From Sternotherus odoratus (Eukaryota; Chordata; Testudines; Kinosternidae): a DNA stretch of 64,000 nucleotides. This document shows positions 14,924 to 26,040 of the stretch, piece by piece. The stretch lies in assembly GCA_032164245.1 (NCBI GenBank), contig JAVMKO010000001.1:12933603-12997602 (forward strand), in the 5' to 3' direction. A program made the translations under genes and the position numbers. Each line of letters opens with the position of its first letter. The stretch's first letter is position 1. The notes beneath the pieces were generated by a model, which was given only the letters and a program-made list of their open reading frames with translations, ran no database searches and was not told the DNA's origin.

Positions 14924-15129
14924 ATACCCAAAGGAGTGGTTCAGATTCTAATGTGCAAGGCACTGTACATGCATAACAAAAAGACCCCAGTGAGCTTGCA
15001 ATTTAGGTAATATAAGCAGGTGAAGTCCCACTCAACAGACACACAGTAACAAACTCTGTAAAAAATCACCCTTTTCTGGGGTTTATTTTAAATGAACACA
15101 AGGATCATTGAAAAACATACTATCATCTA

Positions 15130-15565
15130 CCGTATTTTTCGTCTTATAGGACGCTCCGGCCTATAAGACGCCCCCTCGTTTTTTAATAAAAAATCCGGAC
15201 AAAAAAAAAAAAAAAGCGCCTCGCTCTCCCGTCCCCGCCGCGCGGGCGGGCTGCCGAGGTTCCCCCCTCCCCGCCGCGGGCGGGCTGCCGGGAACGCTCC
15301 CGGCAGCCCGCCCGCGGCGGGGAGGGGGGAACCTCGGCAGCCCGCCCGCGCGGCGGGGACGGGAGAGCGAGGCGCTTTTTTTTTTTTTTTTTTTTCTCCC
15401 GGCAGCCCGCCCGCGGCGGGGAGGGGGGAACCTTGGCAGCCCGCCCGCGCGAGGCGCTTTTTTTTTTTTTTTGCCCTATAAGACATTCGCCCTATAAGAC
15501 GCACCAACTTTTCCCCCCCCCGTTTTGGGGAAGAAAAAGTGCGTCTTATAGGGCGAAAAATACGG
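15130..15565. mobile_element. Tc1/mariner-type MITE with GC palindrome
   Basis: Terminal inverted repeats CCGTATTTTTCG and CGAAAAATACGG, extended inward by 'tcttatag' blocks, are flanked by TA on both sides (15128-15129, 15566-15567), the mariner target duplication. There is no transposase. The centre holds a long GC-rich perfect hairpin (15216-15375) plus a third partial copy of one arm (15397-15470) between T runs. Confidence 0.85.
15216..15375. repeat. Perfect GC-rich palindrome, 78-bp arms
   Basis: Left arm 15216-15293, loop ACGC (15294-15297), right arm 15298-15375; I found no mismatch. The arms are flanked by an A run (15201-15215) and a T run (15376-15396), so pairing extends another 15 bp. 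Arms are rich in CCGCC and GGCGGG. Confidence 0.92.
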
Positions 15566-15794
15566 TAATCCTTCTTCCCCATCCCTATCACAACTCCCCT
15601 TGAGAGCTCTTTGACCTAGACCCCCATCTCCTTTTTACTCAGGATGGACTCTAATGAGCCATGGCTGCCACAGTGAGTCAGTAGTTATTACCTTGAAGGG
15701 TTTCAGCACCAGCTAACCAGGGTGGAGCGAAAGCATAACCTTGCCACCCAGTGACCAGGCTTTGCTGGTGACTGCTATAATATTCTCACACAGT

Positions 15795-16480
15795 AAGGGT
15801 GAGATCCATAAAATTATTTAGGCACCTAAACCCCAGACTTAGGCACTTAAGTCCAAGTTTTGGCTCCACAAAACTCCCACTGAACCCCAGAGGCCTAGAT
15901 TTTTCAGAGTAAAATTCCCTGGCCCCTGGTATCTTCCTCTGGGCATGCTCACTGCTGCCTCTCTCTAGACATTTGGAGTCTGTCTCCCACCTAGGGCTTA
16001 GCAGTGGTGGGCAACCTGCAGCCCTTCCGAGAGGGATCTACAAACTAGGAGAAGACAGGCATTCAGCCTCCTAAGTTGCATAGGGGGCTTGATCTAGTAA
16101 GTGGAATCAGGGAGTGCCTACCGGATCAGATCTCATTCAAAAGCAGCAACAGCAGTTTGCCTCTCAGCTTGTAACTTTTAGCCCAACGGTTAGAGCACTC
16201 GCCTGGGATGTGAGAGACCTGGGTTCCATCCCCTCTCCCTGCTGGAGGGGGAAGGAAAGGCTTTAAACAGCTATCAGGAGAGTATTCTAACCACAGAGCT
16301 ATGGCATGGCTTCATGTGGGGCTTCCTCTCAATTTCTCTGTTGAAGCTGTTCCACTGTGAATAAATAAATAAAGAGTGATTGGAACAGAGGACTGGACAC
16401 CAGGGTCTCCCACCTCTTAGGCAGATGTACTGCCTAGCCCCTAGACTACAGAATTATTCTAGCTCTCTGGCCCAATATCC
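15795..16480. repeat. Composite tRNA-like element, copy A
   Basis: Begins with 'gagatccataaaat' and 'ttaggcacctaa', contains a tRNA-like block at about 16186-16245 with a B-box-like GGTTCCATCCC, then 'tgttgaagctgttccactg' shared with copies at 28.8-29.7 kb and 44.1-45.4 kb. Non-coding; the tRNA-like part lacks a convincing anticodon and acceptor stem. Confidence 0.55.
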
Positions 16481-17099
16481 ATTTAAGTGTTTATCCACAG
16501 TCACTGGGACAGAGAGACTGACAGACTACAGACACTGGCCATTGCCTTAATTTATAGTAATCAGCACTCTTCCCCTTTTTGGAAATAAATAGCATGGCTG
16601 GGGTGGGGGGAGACCCACTTGGCATCTCAGTCTGTCAAGTAATATTATTATTCCTCTGAAATTTACTGTATAGACAAAACAAGCTTTTTTTCTTCTTCAG
16701 TGAATATTAATGAGAACATAGGTTGCCTCAGCAAGAATTGAAGAGACAGCTGGTCATTATATTGAGCAATCACTTTCAGAGCAAGCTTTTATGTAGATTT
16801 ACTTGTTAAAACCTGGCTAGCTCATGCTGTTGCTATTCTGCTGTAATGACAGAAGTTTGTATCGAGTGCAAATTCAGTGCTTCCTAATGACCAGATCCTG
16901 CCCAGCCCTCACCATGGATACTGAAGGTGAGTATTTCTATGGAGGCTTGGAAGGCTGTGAAGATGTGCAAATGCTCCCAAATCCTCCTCTGTATCATGGA
17001 AGTATGCGACTCCCCTCATAGCAGCATGAAAGGTGGCTCGTGACTGGGGTGTGGGCCATGGAGTGTGGCCAAAGGATTCCTGACTGTACTGTTGTTATT

Positions 17100-17375
17100 C
17101 TTAATTATGAGTTATATTGCAGGTGGCATCTAAGAGCCCTAGTCATGAACCAGGTTCCCGTTGTGATAGGCACTCTACAGAACAAAAAGGCGTCCCCTGC
17201 TCCAATGAGTTTTCAACCCCAGTATATCCGTTGAGCTGCTGGGCAACCTTGGTCAAGTCGCTTCACCTCTGTGTCTCAGGTTCATTGTGAGAATAATGAT
17301 ATAAACCTCCTCTGTAAATCACTTTGTGATCTATAGATGTAAACGTGCTCTCTGAGAATTAGGAGCATTATTATT
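17100..17375 (+). repeat. MIR/L2-like ancient repeat
   Basis: 'gccctagtcatgaaccagg', 'tctacagaacaaaaaggcgt', then 'tggtcaagtcgcttcacctc' and a MIR-like 'aatcactttgtgatctatag' tail. Old interspersed repeat, no coding content. Confidence 0.5.
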
Positions 17376-17389
17376 ACATGGAGTGAATA

Positions 17390-18249
17390 CAGGGGTGAAA
17401 GTAGCTGAAGCTTCTTACCGGTACGGGGGCTGGGCTGGGGTCATCTCTAACCCCAGAAGGGGCGGGGCCTTGGGTGGAAAGGGCAGGGCTGGGGGGGGTC
17501 AGAGCCCCCGTACCAGTAAGGGGCCTACCCCCCACTCCCCTCTTCAGTCCAACCCCATCCCCCGCCGGGTAGTGGCCCGGGGCGGTAGTGGCAGCCCATC
17601 CCTGGGCTCTTTAAATAGCTACCGGAGCCCCGCTGCCACTTCCCTAGGGTTCTAGCAACAGGGCTCCCCTCCCTGCTGAGCCATGCTGCCGGAGTCCTGG
17701 GGAGGCTGCGGTGGGGCTCCGGCAGTTATTAAAGGGCCAGGGACTGGGGCTGGGCCACCGCTTCTGCCCCAGGCCCTTTAAACTGCCACTGGAGCCCGTG
17801 CTGCGGGAGCCTGGGGGAAGCTGCGGTGGAGCTCCGTTGGCAGGTCCCGGGGCGTTAGCGGCGGCCCAGCCTCGGGCTCTTAAATAGTTGCTGGAGCCCG
17901 GCTACAGCCTCCCCCGGTCTTCAGCAACAGGACTCCGCGGGGACAGGAGCCCTGTTGCCGGAGGCCTAGGGAAGTGGCGGTGGGGCTCCGGCAGCTATTT
18001 AAAGAGCTCGGGGCTGGGCCGCCGCTACAGCCCGGGGCTCTTTAATCTGCCGCCGGAGCCCTGCTGCAGCCTTCCCCAGGCTCCTGCAGTCGGGGCTCTG
18101 GCAGCAATTTAAAGGGCCCGGAGCTCCAGCCGCTGCTGACGGGCCCAGGCCCTTTAAATTGTGTCTGGGGAAGCCAATCCGCCCCGGTATGGTGCACTGT
18201 CTCTTGCCGGTACGCCGTACTGGGGCGTACCGACTTACTTTCACCTCTG
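17390..18249. mobile_element. hAT-like GC-rich element, 860 bp
   Basis: Ends CAGGGGTGAAAGTA on the left and TTACTTTCACCTCTG on the right form inverted termini. They are flanked by AGTGAATA (17382-17389) and ATTGAATA (18250-18257), an 8-bp duplication with one change. The inside consists of repeated 'tttaaatagcNNcNggagcc' and 'ccctggggaggctgcgg' units in both orientations. No transposase. The proline/glycine-rich open frames are artefacts. Confidence 0.8.
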
Positions 18250-18257
18250 ATTGAATA

Positions 18258-20710
18258 TCCAAACACCCATGTGGGAGTGAGGGCATGCAGAGTATAGCTG
18301 CTACTATAGGCCAGCTCCGTGTCTCGGCGGGGCAGAGGCTTCTGACCCATAGGGAGCTCTACCTGATGCTCTCATGGAGAAATACTAATGCAGCTCTCAG
18401 TTCCTCCTGAGCAAAACCTGTTTCCTAATCATAGACGATGGGCCGGTACCTCAGAGCAGATAGTGGGACTTCAGGTGAGGTGCAGGTAACTCTTTGTTAG
18501 CCTAATCATGTATTCCTTTAGCTCCTAGGAAGTTTAAGGCACTTCCGGAATGTAGGATTGGCCAGATCGTCCCCTCAGCCTCTGTAAAGCAGACACAAAT
18601 CCACAGAGCCTTCTGGGTAGTCAGCCTGCAAGAGAGGAGCCCTGTCACCTTCCCTATTTTTCTGACTCAGTAGGAGCCCCCACCAGGCCTGGAATCTGTG
18701 ATATTGGGAGGCTTGATCCTCTGGGGAGTCTCAAACACATCTCCCCTCCCTGGAACAATGTGAAGTTGGGTTCCTCAAACCCCTTTTGTGGGCCTCCCCT
18801 GTGGAAGGGCCCAGTTGGGTCAGATCCTGCAAGGTGCTGAGGTGGCTAGATGTGGAAAAGCCCACTAAATACCATTGAAACTCTGGCTCTGAATGCCTGC
18901 TGTGAAGAAGAACGGGCCATGACAACAGGCTGAATCAAGGAGAGGAGAAGGAAAGAGAAACACAGGACCTGTACAGAGAGAGGGTGCTATGTAGGAGCCC
19001 CCACTGTGTATTAGATAACATGTGTGATGATGGGCAGTGTATGCTCTGAATTGCCACCAGTTTGGGATACCTCATAACACACGAGTGGCAGAATGAAGTG
19101 AGTAACAGGAACAGATATTCTATTTTATGCCATACTAGAGGGGGTGTTTATATCACAATTGCTGCAAGGGGAATCTGAACATCAGACTGCATGGGGTAGG
19201 CTGATCAGCTGTGGGAGTTGGCAAGGCATTCTCTTCTGACAACATGCAGCAGCATTACTTGTATTTCTTTCTTCCACTGAAATATGAGGTATTGACTATG
19301 GCTGGATAGGAGAGTACCAAAGTAGACGGAAAGTCTGATCTGGCCCACACTGATATTTCTATCTTCAGTGTGTGTGTAAAATGTGTTTGCTGTGTTTATT
19401 AAGTTGCTTGTGATTTTTCTTTGGTAGAAATTGGAGATTTTAAAAAAGCCTGGTAAATTATCAGATCAGTGGGGGCTTTGTCTGGGTGCAGAGAGTTCAC
19501 CTGCAGGGAGTTCATGGCTGGATCAGAGCCCTTGTCAGTATATGTGTGTGGACACTGCCATGTTGCTAAACTTGGTGGGTCAATTCTTCATTGTCCTGTC
19601 GTCTCTTTGTGCCAGTGAGGCTGATAAAATGGGGCCTCAGGCAGGCATTAAGTTTCCGTCTGGGGAATATCCTGATGCAGGGGACCTTTACACTCAGCCA
19701 CACTGCTCTCTGCACCATCTTCTCAGCAGCCCCAGGTTTGGGCAAGTCAGGAGTAGAATGGGGGCAGTTCCTGCAAAGTTCCATTAGATAAGAGGGGACA
19801 AGCTAGTGCAGATCCTGCAGGCTCCTGAACAGCATAGGTGCAGACTGCATGAACTGCTGCCCGTCTGTCCCAGGCACCAGTGCAGGGATGAATCTGACCT
19901 GCGTATAGGACAGTGCATCTTTTGCAGTTGTACTATTTGAAAGCTGCTTTAGCAACAGACTCTCTGCTGCTTATGCCCATGTCATGAACCAAAGAAGAAC
20001 AGTACTTTTGCTAAAGATAATTCCACGGTTAAAAATCATCCTATTTCTGACCAACTGAAATGCTTTGACACTTTGCAAAGGGAGTCTAAACACCCAGGAT
20101 TGCTAAACATCACCAGTTTATGTTTCCTGGTAGATTAAACCTAAGTAGACATGTGGAAGCAGATCAAGGCTTCTTAAAAATCCTAAAATTCATTAAATGA
20201 GAGAGAAAAATCCCATCAAGACTAGTAAGAGTCACAGAATCCTTGATATCCTCTCCAGTTGTACAGAGTTATAGCTAGTTTCATCTATGTGCAATATGTT
20301 CAATAATTGCTTTAGTAGTGTTATATGTCTGTGTATTTTAACACACCACATTACTATATATAGCTAGATCATCATTATGCTATATATACCAAGATCATTT
20401 AAATGGTACCTAGTGTGATGAGTCAATTTTGCTGTAATTGTTTCATGGCAGTAGGGATCTATTTTTTTCTTTTTTGGTATTTTGAATCTCAGTTATATAA
20501 CTGTTCTTCAAGGTGAACTTAAACCCTGACTCAACTGAAAATTGACATATCCTGAGAGAAAGGGTAGGTCAGAGTTGATTTAAAAACATCGTAGCTCAGA
20601 GGCCTGGCCTATATAATAATTCAACATCCATTTTAAAGTGTCTGCAGATTCAGGGTCTGGATTTTGCAGCCTTAGTAAGAACTTCTTTTCAGTGCCAACT
20701 GTGTGTTTTG
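18258..20710. other. Intronic DNA, no gene recognised
   Basis: No conserved frame with splice sites. The 118-codon frame at 19431-19787 and its neighbours have no recognisable domain and lie in average-composition sequence, so I do not call them genes. Confidence 0.4.
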
Positions 20711-20714
20711 TTTA

Positions 20715-20805
20715 GAGATGGGGATGGTAAGGTAACAGCTTTACTTGGACCAAATTCTGTTGGTGAGAAAGACAAGCTTTTGAGGTACACAGAGGTCGCC
20801 ACAGT
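20715..20805 (-). mobile_element. Diverged retroelement tail (TTGGACCAA family)
   Basis: 'ttggaccaaattctgttggt', 'gagaaagacaagctttt' and 'gaggtacacagag' match the copy at 50505-50660. Antisense and short. Confidence 0.55.
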
Positions 20806-20869
20806 CACTGTGATGAGTGGCAAAACTTCTGTTCATTTCAGTGGTAGCAGAATCAAGCCATGGGAGTCC

Positions 20870-21582
20870 CGGGGGTCTGTCAGGGGGAGGGGTGGATAGG
20901 GGTCAGGGCAGTCAGGGTACAGGGAGCAGGGGGTAGGGGTGTTGGGTAGGGGTGGGGTCCTGGGTACAGTTAGGGTGAGGGGTCTCGGGAAGGGGCAGAC
21001 AGGGGACAAGCAGTAGGGGGTTTAGATAGGGAGTGGGGTCGGGGGGGCTGGTTAGGGGCGGGGGGGGTCTCTGGAGGGGGCGGTCAGGGGACAAGGAGCA
21101 GGGGGGGTTGGACGGTTTGGGAGTTCTGAGGGGGACAGTCAGGAGGTGGGAAGTGGGAGTGGGTCAGATGGGGGCGGGGCCACACTGTTTGGGGAGGCAC
21201 AGCCTTCCCTATCCGGCCCTCTATACAATTTTGCAACCTCAGGGTAGGTCTTCACTACCTGTCGGATGGGCGGGTAGCGATCGCTCTTTTAGTGATCGAT
21301 TTCTCGCATCTCATTAAGACGCGAGAAATCAATCACCCGCGGCTCCCCCGTCAATTCCTATAACTCCAGCTTGACGCAAGGTGCAAGCTGGAGTCGATGG
21401 GGGAGCACGCCACCGACTGGCACCGCCATGAGGATGGCAGGTAAATTGGCTGAAGATACGCCAACTTCAGCTATGTTATTCACGTAGCTGAAGTTGCGTT
21501 TCTTCAGTCGATCCCCTCCCTCCCCCCCAGTGAAGACCAGCCCTGAGTGTGGCCCTCAGGCCAAAAAGTTTGCCCACCCCTG
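20870..21582. mobile_element. G-rich hAT-like element, right end clear
   Basis: The right end 'ggccaaaaagtttgcccacc' + CCTG (21582) is a typical hAT MITE terminus. The interior from 20870 is G-rich minisatellite-like ('caggggacaaggagcaggg' units). A MITE (21242-21543) is inserted near the right end. The left terminus and target duplication were not found, so the start is approximate. Confidence 0.5.
21242..21543 (-). mobile_element. MITE of the GGGCTGGTCTWCAC family, nested
   Basis: Left GGGTAGGTCTTCACTAC and right AGTGAAGACCAGCCC are inverted. It shares 'cgtagctgaagt' and long self-complementary segments with 31171-31443 and 61127-61420, but in the opposite orientation. Flanks are TCA and TGA, so a target duplication cannot be confirmed. 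PIF/Harbinger-like by its termini; no transposase. Confidence 0.7.
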
Positions 21583-22781
21583 CTCTAACGGCTGTATTGC
21601 CAAGACATTGAGATTCAGCCATGGTGCCTTTCACTCAGATATGCTGAGGTAGATTTGGTCAGATATGCCCTCCTACACTGGAGGAATCTTCATGGGGTCA
21701 GCCCCATTGGCTTTCCAGCTGTGTTGTACTGCTGAAGTGGTGCGAAGTAGATGGAGTGAGGGTCTAGGTTCCAACTCCTACAATATAGTCTGTGTGTGAT
21801 CTGAAATTCAGTTCTTTGGGAGGCTAGAGTACTGGTCTGGTTTAATGTGTATTTCTTTTAGTGTTTTAAGTTGGACTATTTTATTTATCTTGTAATTTGA
21901 TCATTTTTATTTATAATAGCTACTTAATTTTTTTTAATTACATGTGTTTTAAACCCTCCCCTCCCCACCCACACATCTTATAATAGATAAAGACAAAATA
22001 AGTGAAATAAAATCCAAAGGAAATATTTTCCTAAAGTGTTTGGGCCAAATTCCAATATCAGATATAGGCAAGAACTGAATTTGATTGTAACAGAATTACA
22101 AATCACATATATCTGAGAAATAAAATTGTCATATGTTGAGAGACAGGCAATATAAACTTTACTCTGGTTAACAATTTAGGCTGCTTATAACCTGCTAACC
22201 CATTGTTTGTAAAAAAATAAAAGTTAACATAATTTTTCTGATTAAGGGCTCGATCTAAAGCTCTTTGAAATCAATGGAAGCTTGATTTAAATGCGCTGTG
22301 GATCAGGCCATAAGTAGATAAGACAGTATTTGCATGAAATTCTGCTTTCAGTTTTTGGTGTGTAAATCCAATAGCAGCCCCACAATTTTGGAGCTATCCT
22401 GGAATTATAGCTGTATAAATAAGACTGGCATTTGGCCCATTATGTTAAAAGGAGTAATCTGTATCACATATTGAGCCCAGTCTTGCAATCCTTACTCATG
22501 TAAAACCCCCATGGACTTCAGTGAGAGTTTTGCATGAGAATTTTTTTTTAGGTTTGGACCTTGTATTTTGACTAGGAGACCAGTATGAAAGATTTACCGG
22601 TACTTATTCTTTTGGCTATTCTAATAGTTGAGCACTGAGTGGTGAACAGGGCTTATTTTATATTAGGAACAGCTTGTTTTTGATTTTGCTTACATTGGTA
22701 AGGAATCAATGTAATCAAAATGGAAATAGGACATTCTTAATCCGAAATGAGTGTCCACACTAGGGAGTTGTGCTGATGTAA
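21583..22781. other. Intronic DNA, no feature recognised
   Basis: AT-rich, no conserved frame, no named repeat. Confidence 0.4.
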
Positions 22782-22783
22782 TA

Positions 22784-23106
22784 CAGTAAAATCTCAGAGT
22801 TATGAACACCTCAGGAATGGAAGATGTTTGTAACTAAAATGTTTGTAGCTCAGAACAAAACACTAGGGTTGTTCTTTCTAAAGTTTACAACTGAACAGTG
22901 ACTTAATACAGCTTTGAAACTTTACTATGCAGAGGGAAAATGCTGCTTTCCCTTTATTTTTTTAGTAGTGTTTGACACAGTACTGTACTATATTTGGGGT
23001 TTTTTTTCTTTTCTTTTTTTGTCTCTGCTACCGCCTGATTGTGTATTTCTGGTTCTAAATGAGGTGCGTGGTTGACTAGTCAGTTTGTAACTCTGAGGTT
23101 CTACTG
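22784..23106. mobile_element. pogo/Tigger-like MITE
   Basis: Left terminus CAGTAAAATCTCAGAGTTA follows TA (22782-22783); the right terminus 'gtaactctgaggttctactg' is its diverged inverse, followed by TG (a changed TA). The interior is short and non-coding. The family is Tc1/mariner, pogo type. Confidence 0.75.
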
Positions 23107-23708
23107 TGAATTGGATTCTAAACCCTTTTAGTTAAGTCAGTGCTCATATGGTGTGTAGACAAGACCTTTGGCAAAATAAAGACTAATATTTCCTCTGTAT
23201 TGCATCTGCACTAAGTTATTTCCGTATTGTGTTAGCAGAGATATTGTCACTTAGGTTTTAAATCTTTATAAGAGATACAGAGCTCTGTGGGTTAGTTTTG
23301 TTTTCAGTACTGACAGTTCATGTGATTACCTGGCCTATGGAATCCAAAGGAAATGTGGCAAGAAGCTTTTACTTTGCCAGATGTTTTATCAAGTTAAAAT
23401 TATGGAGGATTACATTAAACAGACACTATTGCTTCCTTTAACTCACTTGTGCAATTTTTTTTTCCAGAAGAGCAGACATAATAAATCAACACAATCTTAT
23501 TTATAGGCGATCAGTTTCTTTTGAAAAAAAATATTTTTAATTTTTAATTAAATTTCTTCTCTAGAAGTACAGTATCAAATAACTGTAATGAAAACTTTGA
23601 AAAGGAAATGTTAACAAGTACTGTAAGTGTTTACTTGATAGCTCCAATGCTAAATCTAGAACAGATGAATTATGCACAGCAGTGAAGTGTTCAGAGTGTT
23701 TCTACACA
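23107..23708. other. AT-rich intronic DNA
   Basis: Very AT-rich with T runs, and no gene or repeat I can support. Confidence 0.4.
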
Positions 23709-23716
23709 CTCATGGA

Positions 23717-24583
23717 TAGGCTGACCATATTTCCTTTAGACAAAAACGGGACATTGGGAGGGCAAAAACGGGACAGGGTGTGTGGGGGGGCATGGCCCCA
23801 CCTGGGCCCCCCAGCACCGGGCGGGGGGGAGGCAGAGGGGGGTCGGGGGGGGATGGATGGAGGAATAAGCAGAACAGGGATGGGGGATGAAGAGGATGGA
23901 GGGAGAGAGAAGGGGGGATGAGGGATGAAGATGGTGGAGGGGACGGAGGGAGAGAAGGCACGAAGGTGAGAAAGGGAGAGGATGGATGGATGAGAGAAGA
24001 GATGGGGGTAGGGAGCAGGGGGGATGGAGGAGGCAAGGGACAGAGAGAAGGAGGGATGGAGAGAAGGGAGATGGAAGAGGAGGCAGTGGACGGAGGGAGA
24101 GAGAGAAGGGAGGAAGGGAGGGATGGAGAAGGGGGATAGAGAGAAGGAAGAGAGGGATGGAGGGATAGAGAGAAGGGAGGAAGGAAGGGATGGAGGGATG
24201 GAGAAGGGGATAGAGAGAAGGGATGGAGGGAGTGAGAGGAGGCAGTGGACGGAGGGAGAGAGCAGGGAGGAAGGGAGGGATGGAGAAGGGGGATGGAGAG
24301 AAGGGAGGGATGGAGAGAAGGAGGGAAGGAGGAATAGAGAGGAGGAGGCGGCAGCGGGCGGCGGGCTGGAGGAGGCGGCAGATCGGAGCTGTCAGGAGCC
24401 GCAGCCTGGGGCCGAGCGAGCCGGTGGCGGCGGCGGGGGGGACGACGTTTTATGACTCCATGTTTTATGAGTCCTGCCCCAAAAACGGGACAAAATTGAT
24501 ATTTTGGACAAAAAGACGGGACGGTTAAAAAACATTAAAAAAACGGGACTGTCCCGTTCAAAACGGGACGTATGGTCAGCCTA
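23717..24583. mobile_element. hAT-type MITE with GGA-rich minisatellite core
   Basis: Inverted ends TAGGCTGACCATA and TATGGTCAGCCTA are flanked by an exact 8-bp duplication CTCATGGA (23709-23716, 24584-24591). Next to both ends are 'aaaacgggac' repeats. The 23.8-24.4-kb core is purine-rich tandem repeat ('gggagggatggagagaa'). Open frames of glycine, arginine and glutamate across it are artefacts. Same family as 44254-44649 and 57252-57373. Confidence 0.9.
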
Positions 24584-24754
24584 CTCATGGAGACTCCTGC
24601 CTGTACAATCAAAAGCTTAGTCAAAAATCTTGTACAGTTTATCTGTTCTACTTCCAAAAGTGCAGCAAGAATGCGATCCAAAATTCATTGGAAGTCTTTG
24701 AGCGGGTTCCGGATAAGATGCAAATCTGCATCCCCCATCTTGGCCGCCACATAC

Positions 24755-24905
24755 TGAGGATTAAACTGGGGACCTCTAGAACTAAAATCATGAATATCCA
24801 CAGCTTCATCTAAAGAGCAAGCTCTGTAGTTGGGAACTATAACAGCCTCACAGATGCTGTGGATTGGGCACTGATGGTGATGTGTAACACACGCTGAGGC
24901 ATAAT
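24755..24905 (-). repeat. tRNA-like interspersed repeat, copy 2
   Basis: 'ctggggacctctagaactaa', 'gagcaagctctgtagttggg' and terminal 'tgtgtaacacacgctg' parallel 12035-12200 and 35890-36040. Non-functional. Confidence 0.45.
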
Positions 24906-25151
24906 TGTTTGAAAAATAGACATCAACATGGAATGTACTTGTTGTTTCAACTTTCTTTTAATTACATGTTACCATATACCAAACAGAAGAGTCTGCATGT
25001 GGTAGCTCTGTTTGGCATAGTAAATATTCCTAGATTTCGCTGTTATTTAGCACTTCAGAAGCAAAACAAGCTGATTACTCCAAGATCTGCTGGGAACCCA
25101 TAACTGGAATTATAATGGGAAATAACTGCTATTCAAAGCATTTCCCTAAAA

Positions 25152-25705
25152 GAGCATAAGAACAGCCCTACTGGGTCAGACCAATGGTCCATCTAGCCCA
25201 ATGTGCTGTCTGTGACAGTGGCCTGTACCAGAGCTTCAGAGAGAGTGTACTGAATGAGGTAGTTGGAATGATCAATCCATTCCCTGCAATCCCACCTTCT
25301 AGCAGTCAGATATTTAGGGTCATCTCAAGCATGGGTTACATCCCTGATCATCGTGACTAATGACCATTGATGGACCTATCCTCTAGGAACTTATCTAGTT
25401 CTTTTTAAAAACCACTTATACTTTTGGCAATCACATCCCATGGCAATGAGTTCCACAGTTAATTGTGCACTGTGTGAAAAAGTACTTCCTCTTGTTGTAT
25501 TAAACCTGCTGCCTATTAATTTCATCAGGTGACCCCTGTTTTTTGTATGTGGGAAAGAGTAAATAAGATTTCTCTATTCACTTTTCCCACACTCTTCATG
25601 ATTTCATAGACCTCTATCATATCACCCCTTAGTCCTCTCTTTTCTAAGCTGAACAACCCTAATCTTTTTAGTCTTTCCTCCGATGGAAGAGGTATAGTGT
25701 TTTTC
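25152..25705 (-). mobile_element. CR1 LINE 3' segment, antisense
   Basis: Begins 'gggtcagaccaatggtcca' and continues through the reverse complement of the ORF2 end, with the words 'gagttccacagttaattgtg', 'tttcatcaggtgacccctg' and 'acctctatcatatcacccct'. About 550 bp, diverged, with stops on the coding strand. Confidence 0.88.
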
Positions 25706-25829
25706 CAGATTGAAAAATAAGAGGAAATGGTTATTTTTAGTTTTTAAAAGTACTCCTATGAATCACCATAAACATGTGTATGTGGCATGATACACAAAAC
25801 TATATTAATAATTGTACGTGGCTCTTACA

Positions 25830-26040
25830 TAATGCTTTTCATCTGTAGATCTCAGAGTGCTTTACAGATGGAGGTCAGTATCATTAGCCCCATTTTACAG
25901 ATGGGGAAACTAAGGCACAGAGAGGGGAAATTACTTGCCCAAGGTCATCGAGCAGGCCTGTAGCAGAGAGGGGGAAAGAACCCAGGCCTTCGGAGTCCCA
26001 GGCCAGTGCTCTATCTGCTAGGCAATACTACCTTCCTATT
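25830..26040 (-). mobile_element. MIR SINE, antisense
   Basis: 'ccattttacagatggggaaa', 'ctaaggcacagagagg' and 'ttgcccaaggtcatc' are the reverse complement of the conserved MIR core. Confidence 0.8.

Noticed and set aside
16186..16245. Possible tRNA gene
   Set aside because: A B-box-like word is present, but there is no closing acceptor stem, no clear anticodon arm, and it sits in a repeated composite element.
23917..24528. Glycine/arginine/glutamate-rich open frames of up to 143 codons
   Set aside because: Purine-rich tandem repeat inside a hAT MITE; open in several frames.
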